A DNA stretch of 64,000 nucleotides from JAYVFR01 sp043772945 (GCA_043772945.1 JAYVFR010000024.1:1-64000); one strand, 5' to 3'; shown: positions 1-9,391, counted from the first letter of the stretch. Translations and numbers: made by a program. Notes: generated by a model not told the origin, from the sequence alone.

Positions 1-74
1 ACAATCCTTTCATTGGTTATATAAACTTTACTTAGTACTTTTGGTTTTGGTTTACGACGACGGTAATTTGTCAT
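1..74 (-). CDS. infC: Translation initiation factor IF-3, N-terminal fragment
   Basis: Only the first 24 or so codons are in the window; the gene runs off the left edge. Reading leftwards from an ATG at 74-72, the peptide is basic (MTNYRRRKPKPK) and then reaches YITNERI, matching the 'NERI' segment at the start of the IF-3 N-terminal domain. IF-3 keeps 30S subunits free and checks start-codon selection. No Shine-Dalgarno precedes the ATG. It is divergent from rpmB. The call rests on a short match plus the ribosomal neighbour, so it is moderately sure. Confidence 0.6.
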   Translation of the reverse strand, partial: MTNYRRRKPKPKVLSKVYITNERI

Positions 75-263
75 GAAATGTTGTTAGTGAGAATAGTTGA
101 ATAGAAACTTGTTTAAACAATAATCTGACTCAAGCACTGTTGTCAAATCAGTTCACGATTAATTTTAAGAGCTCTCCTCAGTTGACAAAAAACTTACAAA
201 ATGAGGATATATATTAATATAATCACAAAAAAATTCATTAAATTAATTTTAAACTCAAATATT

Positions 264-464
264 ATGGCTAACATGTGTGCAATTACTGGTAAAAAATACC
301 GAAAAGTAACAAAAAGATCTCACTCAATGCGTGGAACAATTACTCGTTTGAAAGCTAATTTGCAATACATAAAAGTAGGGAACAAAAGAGTAAAAGTCTC
401 GGCCAATGCTATTAAAACAATGAAAAAATACCCTCATCGCTCATTTCCACTCTTAATCGATTAG
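264..464 (+). CDS. rpmB: Large-subunit ribosomal protein bL28
   Basis: A 66-residue basic protein with the bL28 pattern: MANMCAITGK, then KRSHSMR and a central LKANLQYIKV strand, ending in a Lys/Arg-rich tail. The start at 264 is preferred because upstream in-frame residues from 201 are AT-rich filler and family members begin MA(K/N)xC. The ATG is preceded by an A/T-rich stretch with no Shine-Dalgarno. TTGACA at 182-187 with GATATA at 206-211 (18-base spacer) is a possible but weak promoter. A strong terminator follows at 494-533. Confidence 0.93.
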   Translation: MANMCAITGKKYRKVTKRSHSMRGTITRLKANLQYIKVGNKRVKVSANAIKTMKKYPHRSFPLLID

Positions 465-493
465 TTTTTAACTGTATTCAGTTAAATTACAAT

Positions 494-533
494 AGCAAAG
501 CTCACTAATGGAAAAGGTGGGCTGTTTGCTTTT
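494..533 (+). terminator. Rho-independent terminator after rpmB
   Basis: AGCAAA (494-499) plus GCTCAC (500-505) pair with GTGGGC (517-522) plus TTTGCT (525-530), with a two-base bulge, a loop of about 11 bases and a short U tract. The T-rich end overlaps the -35 box of the next promoter. Confidence 0.75.
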
Positions 534-560
534 GACATCTGCGTTAAAATAAAATATAAT
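532..560 (+). promoter_or_regulatory. Sigma70-type promoter of the adenylate-kinase-like gene
   Basis: TTGACA at 532-537 and TATAAT at 555-560 are both perfect consensus boxes with a 17-base spacer. The predicted start site is near 567, giving a leader of about 59 bases before the ATG at 626. It overlaps the tail of the preceding terminator. Confidence 0.85.
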
Positions 561-625
561 AGGGTGAAATTTGCCTAATAGCAATTCAAACTAACTTTCA
601 AATTAAAAAAAATTAATCCAATACA

Positions 626-1378
626 ATGACTTTACCTGATGTTATAATCCTTTACGGAGCGCCTGCTTCTGGAAAAGGAACACAAGCTGACAACTTAAAA
701 CAATATTTACATCGTTATAATTATACTCATTTTGATTTCGGTGGGGAGCTACGCAAATTCGTAACTCTTCACCTCGGGAAGTACAAAGATTTATCAGAGA
801 CAGAAATTACAAGCTTTCCAAATCCTGATAATAATTTAGATATTACTAATGCGATCGAGGCTGGAACTAAAATGTTACGTGGAGAGGTTGTTGCTCCAGA
901 CACTGTCTGGTATATAATGTCAAAACAAATCGCTGATGCTTTAGAGTCAGGAGAGAGATTAATCGTTGAAGGGCTTGGCAGAACTTTTGAGGACGCTAGA
1001 CGTTTTGGAAAGATTGCAAAATCAAAAAAGTTAAAAGTCTGTATCTTCCACCTTTGTATTACAATGCAAGAAAGTGTAAAACGATCCGTGACAAGGTTTT
1101 ATGTAAATGGACATTCTAAACCCTATTCATCGCTTAAAGACGCCCTAGAAAATTGCACAAATGGTGAGAGACCATGGCAAAGACCAGAGGATCTAGATAG
1201 CAACACAGTAGCAAGACGCTACAATAACATGTACGCCGAAATTTATGCTAAAGTTTTATCAATTTTGCAAATGGATTGTAAGGCTGATTTATTTATTATT
1301 GATGGACGTGACAGTATTGAAGATGATTTTAAGAGAATAAGAGAATACTTGTTGACTTTTTATCAAATTAATGAGTAA
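626..1378 (+). CDS. Adenylate kinase-like nucleoside monophosphate kinase
   Basis: 250 residues. A P-loop GAPASGKGT lies at residues 11-19, the adenylate kinase form. Around residues 112-118 is VEGLGRT, corresponding to the 'DGFPRT' segment, followed by a lid-like region. Near the C-terminus a RPEDLDSNTVARR segment corresponds to the conserved R-D-D-x-E-x-V-x-x-R helix of adenylate kinases. It probably transfers phosphate from ATP to AMP or another NMP in the cytoplasm. It is longer and more divergent than canonical Adk (about 215 residues), so substrate specificity is uncertain. It has its own consensus promoter at 532-560. Confidence 0.75.
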   Translation: MTLPDVIILYGAPASGKGTQADNLKQYLHRYNYTHFDFGGELRKFVTLHLGKYKDLSETEITSFPNPDNNLDITNAIEAGTKMLRGEVVAPDTVWYIMSKQIADALESGERLIVEGLGRTFEDARRFGKIAKSKKLKVCIFHLCITMQESVKRSVTRFYVNGHSKPYSSLKDALENCTNGERPWQRPEDLDSNTVARRYNNMYAEIYAKVLSILQMDCKADLFIIDGRDSIEDDFKRIREYLLTFYQINE

Positions 1379-1402
1379 AGATAGTTGTAAAAAAATAGTT
1401 GT

Positions 1403-2431
1403 ATGTACTCTAATCAGAATCCAATAAATGAAGGAGAGCAAATCAAAAAAGAACTAAAAGAAATTGGAGACAAATACAAACATACCAAAGAAAAAAACTT
1501 AACAAAGAAATTAATTTGGATATTTGGATTAATCATAGCGGTTTGTTTAGGAGTTTTAGTTGTTTTAGGAACAATGTATTTTGTTTTAAAAATGACAAAT
1601 ACGGAAAAAATAGATCAAAATTTTAGTAGCGAGCCTAGTCAAAGCAAAAACGTAAGTAAAATTAATATTAACTTCCCATCCTTTTATGACCCTAAGGATC
1701 CTGGCGGTAGCTTTGTTAATAACCCTAACCAAACTAACAGCGCAGAAAGCAAAACAACAGTTGTAAATAGCTCTACCAGCCAGTTGCCAAGCTACAATAT
1801 AGATTTACAATTAGTTGATTCAAACTACCAAAAACAAACTATTCTAAGCTCTCAGTGTAATTCTAGAATTAGCACTTTAAATGGCTTAATAAGATTCGTA
1901 CCAGCTAATAAAAATACCTCTGACAGCTCATTAACAATCGCACATAAGCGTTTAGTAGCTAAACCTTTTGAGGTTCTACAATGGCAAATTGCAAAAAATT
2001 TCCTTAACCGCGAAACTGATTTTATGTCAGATGGTGACACTGGATATGGGCCTGATTATTTACAAATTTTAAGAGTCGGGTGCGATAGTAGCAACATTAC
2101 CCGAGTCATGGAACTTGAACTAACTCGTGAGTTAAAATTTGATAAAGCCCGAGCTTGGGTAACTCTAAATAGTCCAAATAACTTTCCTGAAATTACAGTA
2201 AATATATATGCTGAATTGGGTGATCATATTATGGTTTTTACTAAAAATACTAAGTTTGATGATTTTTTTAGACAAGAGCAATTTTTAGCCTGCTCTGATA
2301 ACGGTGGAATACCAAAAAGAGATTGCTTATCTAACACAATTAAATCAACAGATTTTTTGAAACAAAAACTGAATAATGATGTAATTGATTTATTACAAAA
2401 ATACGAATTAAAAGAAAATAAAATGAAATAA
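1403..2431 (+). CDS. Single-pass membrane protein, unknown function
   Basis: 342 residues. A charged N-terminal helix rich in Lys/Glu (residues 10-36) is followed by one strong transmembrane segment (about 38-62), a Ser/Asn/Thr-rich linker (about 70-130) and a probably extracellular domain of about 210 residues with cysteines near 152, 228, 297 and 308. It lies 24 bases after the kinase gene, so it could share its transcript. I recognise no family. Confidence 0.7.
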   Translation: MYSNQNPINEGEQIKKELKEIGDKYKHTKEKNLTKKLIWIFGLIIAVCLGVLVVLGTMYFVLKMTNTEKIDQNFSSEPSQSKNVSKININFPSFYDPKDPGGSFVNNPNQTNSAESKTTVVNSSTSQLPSYNIDLQLVDSNYQKQTILSSQCNSRISTLNGLIRFVPANKNTSDSSLTIAHKRLVAKPFEVLQWQIAKNFLNRETDFMSDGDTGYGPDYLQILRVGCDSSNITRVMELELTRELKFDKARAWVTLNSPNNFPEITVNIYAELGDHIMVFTKNTKFDDFFRQEQFLACSDNGGIPKRDCLSNTIKSTDFLKQKLNNDVIDLLQKYELKENKMK

Positions 2432-2493
2432 AAAAGTCTAGAAAGTAAAATTCCTTGATAAACTTTAATTTATTTGATTTACTTGTATCTAAT

Positions 2494-3579
2494 ATGAAAA
2501 AACGTATCGGTATCTTAAACAGTGGTGGGGATTGTGCAGGATTAAACACCGTAATTGATGCAGTAGTTAAGGCTCTCAGTAAAGATGATGAATATGAAAT
2601 TATTGGATTTTACCGTGGTTATGAAGGTTTGCTCGAAGGTAACTATGTTCAGCTTGATAAAGCATACACTACTCAATACAGGTGGATTGGCGGGACTATC
2701 TTAAAAAGCACCAATAAAGGAAACTTCCCATGTAAGAAAGACAATGAAGAATTTGATTCGCAAGAATTAGAAGTTATAGAAAAAGCTTACAAAAACTATA
2801 CAGATTTAGGTTTAGATGGATTAGTAATTTTAGGGGGTGATGGAACTTTGTATACCGCTTATAGACTGCAAAAATTTGGCTTTAATATAATAGGAGTACC
2901 TAAAAGTATAGATAACGATTTAAACGCCACAACGTTTACATTTGGTTTTCACACTGCAGTGCAACTAGCCAATAATGCAATCGATGCCTTGCACACAACT
3001 GCCAATAGCCATGATCGAATTATGATTTTAGAAGTTATGGGTCGCGATGCAGGCTGGATAGCCCTGTATTCTGGAATTGCAGGAGGTGCTAATATTATTT
3101 TAATTCCTGAAATACCTTTTAGCTACAATAAAATTAAAGAATTTTTAGACTATAGATACAATACTTTAAACAAATCATCAATCATTGTAGTTTCAGAAGC
3201 CGCTAAAAATGTTGATGAAGGCGCGTCTTTTAATAATTGGGATCCTCTCACCAAAGGACAAATTAGATACGGGGGAATAGGTCAGAAATTAGCAGATTAC
3301 ATTAACCAAAATACAAATTACGAAGCTCGTAGTACATCCCTAGGTCACATCCAAAGAGGAGGGTCTCCCATTGCTTTTGATAAAGTTATTAGCACACAAC
3401 TCGGCGCGTATGCTGCGCGGATGGTAAGAAGTGGCAATTGGGGAACCATGATAGCCTATAATGATAACGGAATAAATGAAGTTAGTTTAGATAAAGGAGT
3501 TTTAGAATTAAAATTAGTAGAACCAAATTCTCAACTAGTTAATTTAGCCAAAGAAATCGGAATTAGCTTCGGTGATTAG
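2494..3579 (+). CDS. pfkA: 6-phosphofructokinase
   Basis: 361 residues from the ATG at 2494; an in-frame TTG at 2455 is the less likely start because homologues begin with a basic MKKRIGIL strand. Visible motifs: NSGGDCAGLN (phosphate loop), GGDGT at 114-118, PKSIDND at 136-142 with the catalytic aspartate, and MGRDAGW further on. It phosphorylates fructose-6-phosphate, the committed step of glycolysis. Gly after the GGD aspartate together with Lys in PKSIDND resembles the group III enzymes, where both ATP- and PPi-using members occur, so the phosphoryl donor is not settled. The length is slightly above E. coli PfkA (320). Confidence 0.93.
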   Translation: MKKRIGILNSGGDCAGLNTVIDAVVKALSKDDEYEIIGFYRGYEGLLEGNYVQLDKAYTTQYRWIGGTILKSTNKGNFPCKKDNEEFDSQELEVIEKAYKNYTDLGLDGLVILGGDGTLYTAYRLQKFGFNIIGVPKSIDNDLNATTFTFGFHTAVQLANNAIDALHTTANSHDRIMILEVMGRDAGWIALYSGIAGGANIILIPEIPFSYNKIKEFLDYRYNTLNKSSIIVVSEAAKNVDEGASFNNWDPLTKGQIRYGGIGQKLADYINQNTNYEARSTSLGHIQRGGSPIAFDKVISTQLGAYAARMVRSGNWGTMIAYNDNGINEVSLDKGVLELKLVEPNSQLVNLAKEIGISFGD

Positions 3580-3605
3580 ATAATTATAAATTAATAATCA
3601 AATTA

Positions 3606-4517
3606 ATGAAAAAAATATCTGAACCGCTAGTGAATAAAAAAGTTAAAAATCCAGAATTAGCATATTTAATTGGTATGCTTATTTTTATATTTGTTTTAAT
3701 ACTTTTTATTGCAGATATTGGACTTCGCTTTCCACAAATACCTCAAATAGGTTTAATGTTTATATTTGTAGTATTATTAACTCCGTTTTGGTTTATTAGA
3801 TCTAAATTTAATCAATTTATAAAAAAACGTAACCAAGAATTAGAAATTCTAGACTCACAATTTAAACAAAAATTACTTGAGATTTATAAAGATAAATTTA
3901 TTTATAATGAAGATAGTGATCAGTTTTTAAATTTTTATCTAAGTGGTATTATTCCAAAATTGTATGAGCTTACAAGTAAATATCGTCGTTATACTAAACA
4001 TTATTACAAAATAGACTATAGCTTTAATTCAAAAGATCTTAATCAATTAAGTATATTTGGAATTTCTAATAATGTTGAAGGTTTTAAAAGCGCTTTAAAG
4101 GATAGCCCCTTCAAAGAAATTTATCGCAAAAATATATTTATTACTAAAAATTTAAATTATATTTTTCATAATGAAATTTATTTAATGCCAAGAAATAACA
4201 CTGTTAATACTTTAAATCAATCTCAAAAACTATTCAAAGTCAAATCCAACTGTGAAGAATTCAACAAAAATTGGACTATATTTACAAAAAACAAAATTAC
4301 CTTTGAAACTATTCTAAATACTAAAATAATCACTTCACTGAATAAGCTACAAACATTATTTGATAATAGCATTTACGTCTGTTTTAAAAATAATCAAATT
4401 AATATTTTTGTAATTGGATTTGATTTATTTAAACTAAATTATGATTACGTAATTGAAGACAATAAGCAATTAGAAAAATTAAGTTTAATTATTTCTCTCC
4501 TGGAATGTTTGGAATAA
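3606..4517 (+). CDS. DUF3137-like membrane protein
   Basis: 303 residues with two adjacent transmembrane helices (about 19-41 and 46-66) and then a cytoplasmic domain. The C-terminal half has a segment ending FKVKSNCEEFNKNWTIF and later a NSIYVCF strand and DLFKL, which fit the DUF3137 pattern ('vys.D...aryiLtp..., ...dn.lyial..., dlFe'). Function of that family is unknown. The gene overlaps the 3' end of the convergent GT-C/GH8 gene by 29 bases. Confidence 0.55.
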   Translation: MKKISEPLVNKKVKNPELAYLIGMLIFIFVLILFIADIGLRFPQIPQIGLMFIFVVLLTPFWFIRSKFNQFIKKRNQELEILDSQFKQKLLEIYKDKFIYNEDSDQFLNFYLSGIIPKLYELTSKYRRYTKHYYKIDYSFNSKDLNQLSIFGISNNVEGFKSALKDSPFKEIYRKNIFITKNLNYIFHNEIYLMPRNNTVNTLNQSQKLFKVKSNCEEFNKNWTIFTKNKITFETILNTKIITSLNKLQTLFDNSIYVCFKNNQINIFVIGFDLFKLNYDYVIEDNKQLEKLSLIISLLECLE

Positions 4518-7194
4518 TTTTGTCAGGAGATGGTAGATTTTGGCTATATAAAGCAGTTATAAACCACCCCCAGTTTTGGTCATAATACGATTTTTCTCGC
4601 CCCCAATATTTTTTATCTGTCATTGAATATTCAATCATTTTTAAATAAATCTCATACTGCTCCTGAGTCTCAAGAGCCACCATAGCGCTTAAATAACCAC
4701 TACTCACGCTAGGGACTGAATAATCTGTAACTGCACTCCCATCCAATTTACTGACAGCTGGAATTGTCCTAGATTGCCATTGTTTCTTGATTAATGGACT
4801 GTAAACTTCTAAATATTTTTTAGCATCAACAGAGTCAAACCATATTTTATCAAGTGAAACTCTCCAAAAAACTCTGAAAGCATCATAACTATACAAATTA
4901 GCGTCTTTATTGTAATCAACTGCACTAGCAAAAAGATTTTTAGTAGGATTATATGTAATCCAATTAGATGGTAAGATAGATTCGCTTTGAGGATTCGACT
5001 TGATTTGATCTAAAACTTTATAAGTGTCATCTCTCAGCTTAAGCCACTTACTGTCAGGGTCATACTGACTAAAAACTTTATAGATAGCAGGGGAAAAATA
5101 ACTAGGATTTAATAAAATGTTCTCTTCTTTATTGTTTTCAGTAAGGTTCTTTAAAGCTTTATCTTTTTCAATTTTACTTGGTAATAAATAATCAATTCCG
5201 TTTAAATCGATCACGCAATTTTTATAAATATCTTGGATTAATTTGATTGCAGATTTTAGATATCGCTCTTGACCCCATTTTTTATAGGCCATTATAAGTG
5301 AAAGTGCCGTGTCCAAATCACCATCAGTTGCATTATTAGAATCTAGTATTCCTTGTTTAGCATCACTTTTTAATCCGTATTTCCACGGTATTAGAGAGGT
5401 TTCTTCCACAAAAAGATTTTTTTCTGTCCAAGCGTAAACTTTATCAAATTCAGTTTGATCATCAATCCAAACGGAACGTAGAAGTGCATAGCTCTGACCT
5501 TCAGAAGTAGTAATATTTAACTCTGGGTCAATGGCTTGACCATTTTTTATAAAATTTTCTTTGTAATACTCCCAAGAATTTTTTAAAATTATGTCTTTAT
5601 TTTTAACCTCAAGAATATCAAAATTGCCATTTAAAAGCCTAGAATCTAGATCAGTATTTTCATTATAACTTTTAATTACCCTGGAATTAGTAAGTGCCTC
5701 ATCGACAATTCCAAGCCCATCACCTGCAATATTAAATTCATTTTTAGAATTAGCTTTAAAGGCTTTAGTGACTAGTAAATAGTCAATATTCCTCCAATCT
5801 TTTTTAAAAACAGTATCACGAATAGCAGGATCTGATTTAACTACCCAAAAACTATGAAGATTAGTCTGGTTAATATTTTTGATTTTATAATTAATATCAG
5901 CAAAAGCTGACATATCACCCACAATTAGAGATTTTTTTGATAAATTTGCCCTTACCCAATCAAGCCCTTTCATTAAATTAACGGTCTGATTACTAGTATA
6001 AATATATGAATGTAGTTGTGTTTGAACTAAAATAGTTGAAATGATCAAAAAACTAATAGCAAACTGGAGAATTAGAGAGAGATTTTTTTGACTTTTTTGT
6101 AATAATTTATTTTCTACAAAATCTATAATATAATCAATGCTAATAGCTAAATTAAAACAGAAAATTGGTAATAAGGGAATAATGTAAAAATCTAATGCAA
6201 TTGATCTAATTAAATATATTGAATAAAAAATTGAAAAGGCAGACAAATAAATAGCCCAAACGTGCCTGCGATAAATAATTATGTTAATAACTGTTGCAAC
6301 CCAACCAGCAATAACGTAAAAAGGATCTAAATTAAACCACAATTCCGTAAAAGTTTGTTGAAATTTACTTCCCTGATAAAGAAAAAACTCTCCACCACGA
6401 CCACTTTGAAAGAGCAAAGCGTCAATTAAACTCACATGAGGAGTGCTCCCTCCTAAAATTGTTCCATATGGAAATAATTCACCTTTAACTAAAGCGTAGA
6501 TTGGATATAAACTAATTAATAAAACAAAAATTGATAACCAACTGCTAATAGCAAAAAAGCGATTATGGCGGCTAGTTTTGCGAAACAGAATTAGCAAGTA
6601 AATAGGCAGGAATACAATTGCCGATTCTTTAGTCAAAATAGCTATACTAAAAAATACCGACGATAAAAGATAGTTACTAAGTGTCCTACCTTTTAAAATA
6701 AAATAAATACTTGGCAAAAGCCAGAATACCATTATGTTATCTAAATATATTTGACGATGAAAAAAAATAGCTAGTGGGGATGCTACAAAAAAAAGAGTTG
6801 TAATCCAAGCAATAAGTTTTCGGTTGACTAGCAAACAAGATATTTTATAAACAAAAATAGCACTAATAACGTTTAATATCAAAATAAATAGCCTGCCGTG
6901 TAATAAAGCGCTTCCATGTGGGATAACGGTGCTAATTAAACCTTTACTTAAAATATTCCAAAAAGCTAAAAAAATCCAACCAACAGGCGTGTGATCGTAC
7001 CAATAAGTGTAGAATGATAAATCTCCACTATTAGCCACCGCCCAAGACTGAGCACTATAAAAAGCCTCATCATCCCAAAGTGTAGGAAAATTAAAAACAT
7101 TATAGCCATGGGTAACAGCAGTTAGCAAACCAATTGATAAAATAGCTAATAATTGTGACTGTGGTTTGATTAATTTAATTATTTTTGAGAACAT
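4489..7194 (-). CDS. GT-C glycosyltransferase fused to a GH8 glycoside hydrolase domain
   Basis: 901 residues in two halves. Residues 1-400 are a polytopic GT-C protein of the PMT/ArnT type: about ten hydrophobic helices and the first-loop acidic motif WDDEAF (Asp41-Asp42). Residues 400-535 form a linker region. Residues 540-901 match glycoside hydrolase family 8 (the BcsZ endoglucanase family): SEGQSY with the probable acid Glu565, ATDGDLD with Asp624/Asp626, and YDAFR with Asp771 as the probable base. GT-C enzymes use polyprenyl-linked sugar donors, and GH8 cuts beta-1,4-glucan-like chains. The GH8 half should lie outside the membrane. It sits 36 bases downstream of the GT2 synthase and probably acts on the same glycan. 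The fusion is real in sequence, as there is no stop or frame change between halves. Confidence 0.85.
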   Translation of the reverse strand: MFSKIIKLIKPQSQLLAILSIGLLTAVTHGYNVFNFPTLWDDEAFYSAQSWAVANSGDLSFYTYWYDHTPVGWIFLAFWNILSKGLISTVIPHGSALLHGRLFILILNVISAIFVYKISCLLVNRKLIAWITTLFFVASPLAIFFHRQIYLDNIMVFWLLPSIYFILKGRTLSNYLLSSVFFSIAILTKESAIVFLPIYLLILFRKTSRHNRFFAISSWLSIFVLLISLYPIYALVKGELFPYGTILGGSTPHVSLIDALLFQSGRGGEFFLYQGSKFQQTFTELWFNLDPFYVIAGWVATVINIIIYRRHVWAIYLSAFSIFYSIYLIRSIALDFYIIPLLPIFCFNLAISIDYIIDFVENKLLQKSQKNLSLILQFAISFLIISTILVQTQLHSYIYTSNQTVNLMKGLDWVRANLSKKSLIVGDMSAFADINYKIKNINQTNLHSFWVVKSDPAIRDTVFKKDWRNIDYLLVTKAFKANSKNEFNIAGDGLGIVDEALTNSRVIKSYNENTDLDSRLLNGNFDILEVKNKDIILKNSWEYYKENFIKNGQAIDPELNITTSEGQSYALLRSVWIDDQTEFDKVYAWTEKNLFVEETSLIPWKYGLKSDAKQGILDSNNATDGDLDTALSLIMAYKKWGQERYLKSAIKLIQDIYKNCVIDLNGIDYLLPSKIEKDKALKNLTENNKEENILLNPSYFSPAIYKVFSQYDPDSKWLKLRDDTYKVLDQIKSNPQSESILPSNWITYNPTKNLFASAVDYNKDANLYSYDAFRVFWRVSLDKIWFDSVDAKKYLEVYSPLIKKQWQSRTIPAVSKLDGSAVTDYSVPSVSSGYLSAMVALETQEQYEIYLKMIEYSMTDKKYWGREKSYYDQNWGWFITALYSQNLPSPDKIIPNIPGEK

Positions 7195-7227
7195 TTTCAG
7201 TTATTTTGATTAATTTAATTATTTTTG
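7165..7227. repeat. 23-base direct repeat at the start of the GT-C/GH8 gene
   Basis: The 23-base word at 7165-7187 is repeated exactly at 7205-7227, 40 bases apart. One copy encodes residues 3-10 of the GT-C protein and the other lies in the intergenic gap, so the gene start region looks locally duplicated. Confidence 0.8.
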
Positions 7228-7230
7228 TGG

Positions 7231-9372
7231 TTATTTCACAAGCTGAGGTCTATGATGAGCATTGATATGAGCAGTTTTTTCCCATGAATTTGATTTTTTT
7301 AATATCCTAATCATGGCCCGATACGCTCCTACCCCTAGCAAAAACTGATAAGGAATAAATGTCCAAACAATTTTAAAAATATACTGCCATTTAAATTTAA
7401 TTTTATAATCTTTGCAAAACTCTCCAAACGCGATTACAGAAACAGCTACCATAAACAAAAGAATATAAAGAGGGATAATTGAAATTATAGTTACCCAAAC
7501 GTTAGTTTTAATAAAAAACAATGACAAAACTGAAAACGGAATGTACAAGAATAAAATTGCTTGCATTATTGGCCAAGCAAGCAAATAAACTGATAGTAGT
7601 TTTTGTTTTAGGCGCCTAAGTTTTAACCACTCGCCATTCATTAAAACTTGCATAAAACCTTGATTCCACCTTGTTCTTTGCTTAATAAAATCTCCTAAAG
7701 TTGGTGGAGTTTCTTCTTGGGTGGCATGCCGTGGGTCATAAATTACTTTAATTTTAGCTCCCGCCATACTCAACCTCATACCAATTTCAGCATCTTCAGC
7801 CAAGCAATCAGCATTCCAACCGCCAAGCCTCTCTATCCACTTAGTTTTGAAAAAAACTGTATTACCTCCCAGTGTAATTGTGTTCATCCCAGCAAATAAG
7901 TGGAGTGCTGATTTAAACCATAGATAATACTCTAAAACATTTAACATTGAAAACCAATTAGAATCATAATTCATTAATTGTATTCCAGACTGAACTACAT
8001 CGGCCTTCCCTACAACCATTTCAGTATTCACAATATGAAATAAATCACTGTGAGGCCTATCCTCTGCATCAAAAATGCAAACTACATCAGTTTTTACATA
8101 TTTGAGAGCGTAATTTAATTTATCAGGTTTATTTTTTGGATTATCAACAGTTAGTAATTCAATATTACTAATTCCTTTTCTTGCTAATTCTTTAATTGTT
8201 TCATTCACAGCAGTAATAGTATCATGATCGCTAGTTTTGTTAATCACAATAACTTTTTTAAGATGCTGTGGATAATCAATAGCACAAACTGCCCTTATAG
8301 TATCACCAATAACAAGAGCTTCATTTAAGGCTGGCAGTAAAACTGTAAATGACAATTTAGGTGCAGTGTAAATTTCAGGCGATTTATGGCCTCTTGCATT
8401 TTCTGGATTTTCCCAAGAGTATAAACTACAGTACAAATTAAACAATCCTTGGGCTATCATTGCAACTGAAAAACTAACAATGAAAATATTATAAACTATA
8501 GACCATTCTAAAGATTTAGTCATCCCCAAACTAAGCAAAAATAAAGAATATCCAATAATTAAAACTAAAATTGAAATTAACTTTAATTGACTCAAAAAAG
8601 GATATTTAACAATAAAAGCCAAAATAGTATTCTGACAGAGGCTCTTTGCTATAAAAAAGTAATTTTTGAGATTTTTTTTAAATTCTAAATTAATATTTAC
8701 ATTAAAAATATTTTGGCATTTATCAAAAACTAATTTATTAAATTCAAGGTGAAATCCATTGTCTAGGTTACTGATGTACTCTAAGTTAATTTGCCTTAAA
8801 AGACTCATTCTAATACAAAACACTTCAGCTACAATATTTTCACACACACCCCTATCTAAAATAAAATTCGTGAGAAATTGATTATAATAATTAATAAATT
8901 TATTTTGATTGAAATTACCCAGTGTAAACTCTTTATAATAAGTGGTATGAAATAACAATTTAGTAATAATAGGTAAATACTCTTTAAAATCACTAGACAA
9001 ATTCAATAACAAATCAGTTTGAAAATTATCACAAATATGGTGCATTGTTTTAATCATTGCTAATCCATATTTTTCACCATAATAATTCAAAACAGTTATA
9101 CTAACGCTTTCATCTCTATTTGTTACTCCCAAATTTAAAGATGTGTTCGTTAAATTAATAATTACCAAATTTAATTTATAAATAATATCAGTTTGTAAAA
9201 GCAAAGTCCTCTGCAAATTAGAAATACTTAAGATAGAACCGACAATACTTACGTTAATATCATCATATTTAAGTATAATAGTGACAGTTTTGTAGGCAGT
9301 TTTAGCTTTCAAAAAATTTTTTGGTTTTAGAGTATATTTAGTTTGAATAGAAGTCTTTAGTGATTCTGCCAT
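7231..9372 (-). CDS. Membrane GT2 polysaccharide synthase with degenerate N-terminal GT-like domain
   Basis: Numbering uses the longer form from 9429. The catalytic GT2 domain spans about 358-600: DAED (454-457), AED (544-546) and QRTRW (584-588), the D..D..Q(R/Q)xRW set of processive synthases. Helices lie before it (284-333) and after it (612-703). Residues 50-260 look like a decayed dolichol-phosphate-mannose-synthase fold: the expected DAD is LSS (144-146), followed by DNGFHLEF like the family's NGFEFE segment. I prefer the start at 9372 (residue 20 of the longer form), because TTGACA (9420-9415) and TGTAGT (9397-9392) lie inside the longer version. It probably polymerises or elongates a beta-linked surface glycan with the downstream GT-C/GH8 protein. 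Confidence 0.85.
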   Translation of the reverse strand: MAESLKTSIQTKYTLKPKNFLKAKTAYKTVTIILKYDDINVSIVGSILSISNLQRTLLLQTDIIYKLNLVIINLTNTSLNLGVTNRDESVSITVLNYYGEKYGLAMIKTMHHICDNFQTDLLLNLSSDFKEYLPIITKLLFHTTYYKEFTLGNFNQNKFINYYNQFLTNFILDRGVCENIVAEVFCIRMSLLRQINLEYISNLDNGFHLEFNKLVFDKCQNIFNVNINLEFKKNLKNYFFIAKSLCQNTILAFIVKYPFLSQLKLISILVLIIGYSLFLLSLGMTKSLEWSIVYNIFIVSFSVAMIAQGLFNLYCSLYSWENPENARGHKSPEIYTAPKLSFTVLLPALNEALVIGDTIRAVCAIDYPQHLKKVIVINKTSDHDTITAVNETIKELARKGISNIELLTVDNPKNKPDKLNYALKYVKTDVVCIFDAEDRPHSDLFHIVNTEMVVGKADVVQSGIQLMNYDSNWFSMLNVLEYYLWFKSALHLFAGMNTITLGGNTVFFKTKWIERLGGWNADCLAEDAEIGMRLSMAGAKIKVIYDPRHATQEETPPTLGDFIKQRTRWNQGFMQVLMNGEWLKLRRLKQKLLSVYLLAWPIMQAILFLYIPFSVLSLFFIKTNVWVTIISIIPLYILLFMVAVSVIAFGEFCKDYKIKFKWQYIFKIVWTFIPYQFLLGVGAYRAMIRILKKSNSWEKTAHINAHHRPQLVK

Positions 9373-9391
9373 AATGTATTTTTTATTATTT

